8,711 nt of DNA from JANRKT01 sp033763355 (GTDB taxonomy: Bacteria; Bacteroidota; Bacteroidia; Chitinophagales; Chitinophagaceae): contig JANRKT010000005.1 of NCBI GenBank assembly GCA_033763355.1, positions 1-8,711 of the forward strand, given 5' to 3'. Position numbers and translations under genes: made by a program. The notes beneath the pieces were generated by a model. It saw nothing but the letters and a program-made list of their open reading frames with translations, was not told where the DNA came from and did no database searches. Below are positions 4,417-8,711 of the stretch, in pieces (positions within the stretch are counted from its first letter, which is position 1; the number at the start of each line of letters is the position of its first letter).

Positions 4417-6351
4417 TTATTCAGCCCTTCTCTCTTTTATTTCCTCCATCGCTTCATTTATAAACTCAGCAACATCTTTTACACCCGAATCGCCTTTACT
4501 GCGTTTGCGTACCGCAACCTTGTTTTCATTCATTTCTTTTTCTCCCACCACCAGCATGTAAGGTACTTTTGAAAGTTCAGTATCCCTTATCTTTTTGCCG
4601 ATCTTCTCGTTGCGGTCGTCCACCTCTGCACGAATATCTGCATTTTTAAGTTGCCTGCAAACTGAATTGGCATAATCGAGGAACTTATCGCTGATGGGCA
4701 GCACTTTTACCTGCACCGGGGAGAGCCACAGGGGCAGTTTGCCGGCGTAATGCTCCAGTAAAAACCCGATGAAACGCTCATGGGTGCCCAGCGGGGCCCG
4801 GTGGATAATGAGCGGGGTTTCAGCATTGTTATCCTGTGTGGTAAAATGCAGTTTAAAACTCCGGCCCTGCGAAAAATCAACCTGGTTGGTGGCCAGTGTA
4901 AATTCACGGCCGATAACACTGTAAATCTGCACATCAATTTTCGGCCCGTAAAATGCCGCTTCATCCTGCACCTCCACATAAGGTATATTTGATTCCTTCA
5001 GCACATTTCTCACCATCTCTTCGGTTTCCTTCCACAACTGCGGTTCGTTTACGTATTTTATACCGAGTTTTTCAGGCGAGTGAAGGGAAAGCCGCATCAC
5101 ATATTTATCAATACCGAAAATTTTAAAGTACTTCAGGTACATGTCGTTCACCCCCCTGAATTCATCATTAAACTGCTCCTTGCTGCAATAAATGTGCGCA
5201 TCATTCATGTGCAGGCAGCGCACCCTCATTAAACCAAACAATTCACCGCTTTGCTCATACCGGTAAACCGTTCCATATTCCGCAATGCGGTAAGGGAGGT
5301 CGCGGTAGCTTTTGGGTTCTGCTGCAAAAATTTTATGGTGATGGGGGCAGTTCATTGATTTGAGGTAATATTTTTCCCCATCCATCTCCATAGGCGGGTA
5401 CATGCTGTCAGCATAGTAAGGCAGGTGCCCGCTGGTAATGTACATGCTTTCTTTGGCGATATGCGGGGTTACAACCCTTTTATAACCCGCTTCCATTTCT
5501 GTTTCCTTCGCCAGTTTTTCCAGTTCTTCTATAATAACAGTGCCATTGGGCAGCCACATAATGAGGCCAGGGCCCACATCATCATCCATGGTATATATGC
5601 CCAGTTCCTTCCCTAATTTGCGGTGGTCCCTTTTCTTTGCTTCTTCAAGCAATTGCAGGTATTCATCCAGTTCTTTTTGAGAGCGGAATGTGATGCCATA
5701 TATCCGGGTAAGCTGTTTATTTTTTTCATCTCCTTTCCAGTAAGCTCCTGCAATACTGGTAAGTTTGATGGCTTTTATTAAACCAGTGTTGGGTATATGG
5801 GGGCCGCGGCAGAGGTCGGTAAAATTTCCCTGTGTATAAAAAGTAATCTCACCATCATTCAGGTTCTGCAACAAATCAAGTTTGTATTCATCGCCTTTTT
5901 CTGTAAAATATTTTACAGCCTCAGCTTTGGGAATTTCCTTTCTTACATAACCATTGTTTTGTTTTGCCAGTTCATTCATCTTTTTTTCCAGGGCCAGCAA
6001 ATCTTCTTCAGTGATCTTTCTGTCACCAAGGTCCATGTCGTAATAAAACCCATTTTCAACCGGCGGGCCTACCCAAAACTTTACGCCGGGGAAAGCGCTT
6101 TCAACAGCTTCCGCCATCAGGTGGGCGGAAGAATGCCAGAAGGTTGATTTGCCATCCTTATCGTCCCATGTTAAAAGCTTAAGTGACGCATCATTGTTAA
6201 TAGGGCGTGTTGCATCCCATACCTGGCCGTTTACATCCGCAGCCAGTACTTTTTTGGCTAACCCTTCTGAAATTGATTTTGCAATATCCAGTGCAGTGGT
6301 CCCGGGCTGGTATTCCCTTATTGCCCCGTCCGGTAAAGTTATTTTTATCAT
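4417..6351 (-). CDS. thrS: Threonyl-tRNA synthetase
   Basis: This cytoplasmic class II synthetase charges tRNA-Thr with threonine. Its 644 residues are full length for the bacterial type. Domains in order: TGS (1-60, 'MIKITLPDGAIREYQPGTTALDIA'); the N2 editing domain that removes mis-attached serine, with H73/H77 (HSSAH) and C181/H185 (CRGPH); the catalytic core, about 240-540; and the anticodon-binding domain, about 545-640 ('VQVKVLPISDKFLDYA' onward). The catalytic zinc ligands are expected at C335 (KSMNCPHHH), H386 (MNDAHIYC) and H517 (LIIHRAP), with motif 2 'GTVYRYEQSGELFGLMRVR' (R364) and motif 3 'GTHERFIGFLLEH' (R526). ATG at 6351 is supported by AAAAGGA a few bases upstream and by the intact TGS start. 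It is first gene of an operon with infC. A hairpin leader and a TAAATTTG promoter box lie upstream. Confidence 0.98.
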   Translation of the reverse strand: MIKITLPDGAIREYQPGTTALDIAKSISEGLAKKVLAADVNGQVWDATRPINNDASLKLLTWDDKDGKSTFWHSSAHLMAEAVESAFPGVKFWVGPPVENGFYYDMDLGDRKITEEDLLALEKKMNELAKQNNGYVRKEIPKAEAVKYFTEKGDEYKLDLLQNLNDGEITFYTQGNFTDLCRGPHIPNTGLIKAIKLTSIAGAYWKGDEKNKQLTRIYGITFRSQKELDEYLQLLEEAKKRDHRKLGKELGIYTMDDDVGPGLIMWLPNGTVIIEELEKLAKETEMEAGYKRVVTPHIAKESMYITSGHLPYYADSMYPPMEMDGEKYYLKSMNCPHHHKIFAAEPKSYRDLPYRIAEYGTVYRYEQSGELFGLMRVRCLHMNDAHIYCSKEQFNDEFRGVNDMYLKYFKIFGIDKYVMRLSLHSPEKLGIKYVNEPQLWKETEEMVRNVLKESNIPYVEVQDEAAFYGPKIDVQIYSVIGREFTLATNQVDFSQGRSFKLHFTTQDNNAETPLIIHRAPLGTHERFIGFLLEHYAGKLPLWLSPVQVKVLPISDKFLDYANSVCRQLKNADIRAEVDDRNEKIGKKIRDTELSKVPYMLVVGEKEMNENKVAVRKRSKGDSGVKDVAEFINEAMEEIKERRAE

Positions 6352-6403
6352 TGTCCTTTTCTTCTTCTTTTCCGTTGATTTTTAAATAAGGATTTCTTCC
6401 AAA

Positions 6404-6456
6404 ACCTCAGGGGGCAGCCCTCATAAAAAAGTCATGTTCTGCAAACCCGCTGAGGT
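6404..6456 (-). promoter_or_regulatory. Hairpin leader upstream of thrS
   Basis: On the minus strand ACCTCAG (6456-6450) pairs with CTGAGGT (6410-6404), seven perfect pairs. Inside, TTTGCAG with its GCAG (6442-6439) pairs with CTGC (6417-6414), extended by GGG/CCC across an AAA-sized asymmetric bulge. A 27-codon ATG-started frame (6504 to 6421, beginning MVKSLFNRVL) would run from just after the predicted transcription start and end in the loop of this hairpin. It has only two Thr codons, so it is not a classic threonine attenuator peptide. No strong T run follows the stem. A regulatory function is inference; the inverted repeat is plainly visible. Confidence 0.45.
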
Positions 6457-6519
6457 ATAAAAGTTGTTACATGCTAAAACCCTGTTGAAGAGTGATTTAA
6501 CCATTCATCAAAAGGAGTG

Positions 6520-6527
6520 CAAATTTA
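6520..6527 (-). promoter_or_regulatory. Candidate Bacteroidota-type -7 box of the thrS-infC promoter
   Basis: TAAATTTG on the minus strand is an exact match to TAnnTTTG, the -7 element used by the Bacteroidota housekeeping sigma factor. It sits about 170 nt upstream of thrS, giving a leader that contains the hairpin described above. The expected TTTG-like -33 box is weak; only TGTTCC is seen at about the right distance. One matching octamer can occur by chance, so confidence is moderate. Confidence 0.4.
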
Positions 6528-6610
6528 ACGAAGTCTTGGGGAACAGCCACCCGAAAGCATTATAATTTGCAATTTGTAAGAATTTGGAAGGGGTGTTAAT
6601 TTCACATCCT

Positions 6611-7057
6611 ATGAAAGTATCCGGGTTACTGCTCTTTGTTTTACTGGTGTTCACAGGAGGTTCTATCTTTGCACAGGGCATTGACGGTGTGTGGCGGGGA
6701 TATTTTTTTTCAGGAGGTGATTCTGTGAAGATTGTAATTGAACTGCAAACCCGCGGCAACATCATAACCGGAAAATCATACACCAGGCATTACGAACCAG
6801 GGGGACATCTTGATATAACCTGTTCAATTGAAGGAAGGATCAGCGGAGACAGCATCACGTTCAGGGAAAAGAAAGTTATTGAGATGAAACCCTACTTCAA
6901 AAACACTAACTGCCTTCAGCAATTTTCGCTAACACTGCTTGTGGCGCCAGACAGGAAAAGATCAATGACCGGTAACTGGAAAGGAACCGCTGCTTATTGC
7001 GGAAAAGGAAAAGCGTATTTTACCGAACGAAAAAGCAGGGAAAGCAATTACCCTTAG
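6611..7057 (+). CDS. Secreted small WRG/cysteine-domain protein (single-domain paralogue)
   Basis: The gene encodes 148 residues from ATG 6611. An upstream TTG at 6584 is possible, but starting at 6611 places KVSGLLLFVLLVFTGGSIFAQ exactly as a signal peptide, with cleavage near residue 21-22. The mature protein begins 'GIDGVWRGYFFSGGDSVKIVIELQ' and appears beta-rich, with 'GNIITGKSYT' (49-58), C71, C101, 'MTGNWKGTAAYCGKG' (119-133, C130) and 'YFTERK' near the end. These positions match residues 24-149 of the next gene's product, so the two are tandem paralogues. The G-x-W-x-G start, repeated strands and late G-x-W suggest a lipocalin-like or similar small beta barrel, but I cannot name a family. 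It is separated by 4 nt from the next gene, so the pair is probably co-transcribed and translationally coupled. It is divergent from thrS. No clear promoter box was found; three AATTTG repeats lie at 6565-6586. Confidence 0.85.
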   Translation: MKVSGLLLFVLLVFTGGSIFAQGIDGVWRGYFFSGGDSVKIVIELQTRGNIITGKSYTRHYEPGGHLDITCSIEGRISGDSITFREKKVIEMKPYFKNTNCLQQFSLTLLVAPDRKRSMTGNWKGTAAYCGKGKAYFTERKSRESNYP

Positions 7058-7061
7058 CAAA

Positions 7062-8192
7062 ATGAAAAAAGCATATACTACATTTTTACTCTTTGTTTTA
7101 CTTACCGTTGTTTCATCTTCCGTTGAAGCGCAAAACCTCAATGGCCAGTGGAGGGGCGGGTTCATCAGCGCCGGCGGTTACCTTGACCGTGAAACAGAAT
7201 ATGTACTTGACCTTGAAATAAACGGCAAACAGATAGGCGGGTTTTCTTACACTTATTTTATTATTAATGGCAAACGTTGTTATGTGATATGCAGGCTGAA
7301 AGGTGTTTATGATAAGGCAAGCAAATCTGTAACTGTAACCGAATTTGAAAAAGTAAAATCCAATACACCGCCCGATTTCAGGGATTGTTTCCAGACCCAT
7401 ATGCTTACTTTTTTTAAAACCGGGGAAAACGAACAACTGAAGGGCACATGGAAACCGGCAACACCCAAAGACAATTGCGGTATTGGCGAAACAGAACTGG
7501 AAAGAAAAGTGCTGGTAAAAATAACGCCGCCCAAAACCAACAGTCAGACTTCTGTTGCGCAAAACAAGAACAATGTTAAACCGCCCGTTACTGCAAAAAC
7601 CAATCCGCCGGTAACCAAACAGAACAATACGACACCCCAAAAAAATAACAATACTGCCAAAAACAATACCACCACAAACAAAACCACTAAGCCTGATGTA
7701 GCCAAAAACAACAACTCCGCCAGCAAACAAATCAAAACAGAAAAACCTGCTACTATCGAAAAAACGCTACCAGAAATTGAAAAACCCAAAGGGCCACCCA
7801 CCATTAAAAGTTCCGTTATAAGAGGATTTGAGAACCGGGGTAAGCAGGTCATCAAAACCATTGAGGTAGATTCAGCAACTTTCAGGGTTGATTTGTACGA
7901 CAATGGCCAGATTGACGGCGACACCGTTTCTCTTTTCTTCAACGGGTCACTTATGGTATCCAAACAAAGGCTTTCTGCAAAACCCATTACCCTGAAAATA
8001 AAAATTGACCCAGGCAGGAACGATAACGACCTTGTAATGTATGCTGAAAACCTCGGTTCGATTCCACCCAATACATCGCTTATGGTGGTAACCGTTGGAG
8101 ATAAACGTTACGAAGTAAACATTACATCTACCGAGCAAACCAGCGGAACAGTAAGGTTTAAACTGAAAGAAGACCCCGCAGCCCTGAGGTAA
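7062..8192 (+). CDS. Secreted multidomain protein: WRG/cysteine domain, low-complexity linker, C-terminal beta-rich domain
   Basis: The gene encodes 376 residues. The signal peptide is about 1-23 (KKAYTTFLLFVLLTVVSSSVEA, cleavage before Q24). Residues 24-150 repeat the preceding protein: 'NLNGQWRGGFISAGG', 'GKQIGGFSYTY', C77, C109, 'LKGTWKP', 'NCGIGETELERK' (C139), plus an extra C73. Residues 155-245 are a disordered Asn/Lys/Thr/Pro linker (NNTTPQKNNNTAKNNTTTNK region). Residues 250-370 form a compact beta-rich domain, 'FRVDLYDNGQIDGDTVSLFFNG' (274-295) and 'VMYAENLGSIPPNTSLMVV' (325-343), of a kind I have seen at the C-terminus of other exported Chitinophagaceae proteins, function unknown. 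The linker suggests a surface or periplasmic protein with two binding modules. Its start overlaps no gene and lies 4 nt after the previous stop, so they form a two-gene operon. Confidence 0.9.
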   Translation: MKKAYTTFLLFVLLTVVSSSVEAQNLNGQWRGGFISAGGYLDRETEYVLDLEINGKQIGGFSYTYFIINGKRCYVICRLKGVYDKASKSVTVTEFEKVKSNTPPDFRDCFQTHMLTFFKTGENEQLKGTWKPATPKDNCGIGETELERKVLVKITPPKTNSQTSVAQNKNNVKPPVTAKTNPPVTKQNNTTPQKNNNTAKNNTTTNKTTKPDVAKNNNSASKQIKTEKPATIEKTLPEIEKPKGPPTIKSSVIRGFENRGKQVIKTIEVDSATFRVDLYDNGQIDGDTVSLFFNGSLMVSKQRLSAKPITLKIKIDPGRNDNDLVMYAENLGSIPPNTSLMVVTVGDKRYEVNITSTEQTSGTVRFKLKEDPAALR

Positions 8193-8264
8193 ATATCCCA
8201 TCCAACGACTTGTTATGCTGCTCAGGAAACGCCTGCTGATACCTGTTGAAGAGAATACAGCATT

Positions 8265-8711
8265 TTAATAACTGAGCTGCCCCATCCTGTTAAGTGCATA
8301 CAGCAAAGCTGAAACATGCAGGCTCTGGAAAAACTGGTTATCCCTGATGAGTTGTTTTACTTCATCAACAGTAAACAGGCCCGTTTCAATGTCTTCATTG
8401 TGATCAAGCTCCTGCTCTTTTTGTTTTTCCCCGCCTGTTAATAAATACATGTATGTCATGTTGCTGTTGGTGGAAGGATTAGCAGAAACCTTTCCAAGGT
8501 ATTCAGTCTTATCAAATGCGTAACCGGTTTCTTCAAGGGCTTCACGGCGGGCTGCATCTTCATGTGTTGCATCTGTTGCATCAATACATCCTCCCGGTAT
8601 TTCCCAAATGGTTTCGCCCATGGCATGGCGGTATTGTTTTACCAGTACAATCTTCCCTTCGTTTGTTACAGGCACAGCAACCACCCAATCGGGGAATTCA
8701 AATACATAATA
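8265..8711 (-). CDS. Nudix hydrolase, ADP-ribose pyrophosphatase-like (5' truncated by window edge)
   Basis: The frame stays open to the window end, so the GTG at 8684 is internal and the N-terminus is missing. The 148 visible residues start YYVFEFPDWVVAVPVTNEGK, the usual entry to ADP-ribose pyrophosphatase-type Nudix enzymes, which hydrolyse nucleoside-diphosphate-linked compounds with Mg2+. The Nudix box is 'GGCIDATDATHEDAARREALEETGY' (split here as GGCIDATDA and THEDAARREALEETGY). The REALEETGY metal-binding core is intact, but the upstream region has Asp-Ala where a single Glu is standard, with one extra residue. A preceding 'VLVKQYRHAMGETIWEIPGG' supports the ADP-ribose/sugar-nucleotide subfamily. 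It converges with the secreted-protein operon across a 72-nt gap that has only a weak CAGG/CCTG hairpin. Confidence 0.92.
   Translation of the reverse strand, partial: YYVFEFPDWVVAVPVTNEGKIVLVKQYRHAMGETIWEIPGGCIDATDATHEDAARREALEETGYAFDKTEYLGKVSANPSTNSNMTYMYLLTGGEKQKEQELDHNEDIETGLFTVDEVKQLIRDNQFFQSLHVSALLYALNRMGQLSY

Noticed and set aside
6352..6520. T-box riboswitch or threonine attenuator for thrS
   Set aside because: T-box elements are a Firmicutes/Actinobacteria feature, no specifier loop or T-box sequence was seen, and the leader frame has only two Thr codons with no strong terminator.
7113..8071. Long reverse-strand frames antisense to the large secreted protein
   Set aside because: They are shadows of an A-rich, C-rich coding linker; composition (Val/Phe/Leu/Gly) is the antisense of the Asn/Lys/Thr/Pro stretch and no start signals or domains are seen.
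6481..8253. 12-bp direct repeat CCTGTTGAAGAG at 6481-6492 and 8242-8253
   Set aside because: It flanks the secreted-protein operon, but the match stops at once on both sides and no transposase or terminal inverted repeats are present; it is likely chance.
8200..8262. Bidirectional terminator between the secreted-protein operon and the Nudix gene
   Set aside because: Only a 4-bp CAGG/CCTG stem and a 5-bp TGCTG/CAGCA pair with a long loop are visible, without a proper T run.

Overview
This window looks like a chromosomal segment from a member of the Bacteroidota, probably close to Chitinophagaceae. The evidence is the threonyl-tRNA synthetase and IF3 sequences, a TAnnTTTG-type -7 promoter box, the near absence of strong Shine-Dalgarno sites, A-rich leaders, and secreted proteins with the Chitinophagaceae-style C-terminal domain that contains 'MYAENLGSIPPNT'. 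This assignment comes from sequence character and not from a database search.

Positions 1-2480 hold an accessory block. It has four short, unrelated, same-strand single genes: a 5'-truncated DUF998-like membrane protein, a four-helix membrane protein, a YhbS-type GNAT acetyltransferase and a small soluble hypothetical protein. The last three are each preceded by a nearly identical element of about 80 bp (444-522, 1131-1210, 1910-1989) that ends 32-39 nt before the start codon. Each of the four stop codons is followed by a CGC(N)AAC-type motif. Between one gene and the next lies a variable region, in one case a nested palindrome. The layout resembles an integron-like gene-cassette array, but no integrase is present and the canonical attC consensus is not met. 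It is the best candidate here for an undescribed mobile system.

Positions 2548-3381 encode a secreted ThuA-domain protein. It converges on a reverse-strand translation operon: thrS (6351 to 4417), then infC (4239 to 3640), ended by a clear intrinsic terminator. The ribosomal protein genes rpmI and rplT, which usually follow infC, are not here. The thrS leader carries a hairpin with a 7-bp basal stem. The infC leader carries two hairpins whose loops are complementary, so both genes may be controlled through RNA structure.

Positions 6611-8192 hold two tightly spaced forward genes, divergent from thrS, for secreted paralogous proteins. The first is a single WRG/cysteine domain. The second is the same domain plus an Asn/Lys/Thr/Pro-rich linker and a C-terminal beta-rich domain. 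At the right edge is a reverse-strand Nudix hydrolase of the ADP-ribose pyrophosphatase type, cut off by the window end.
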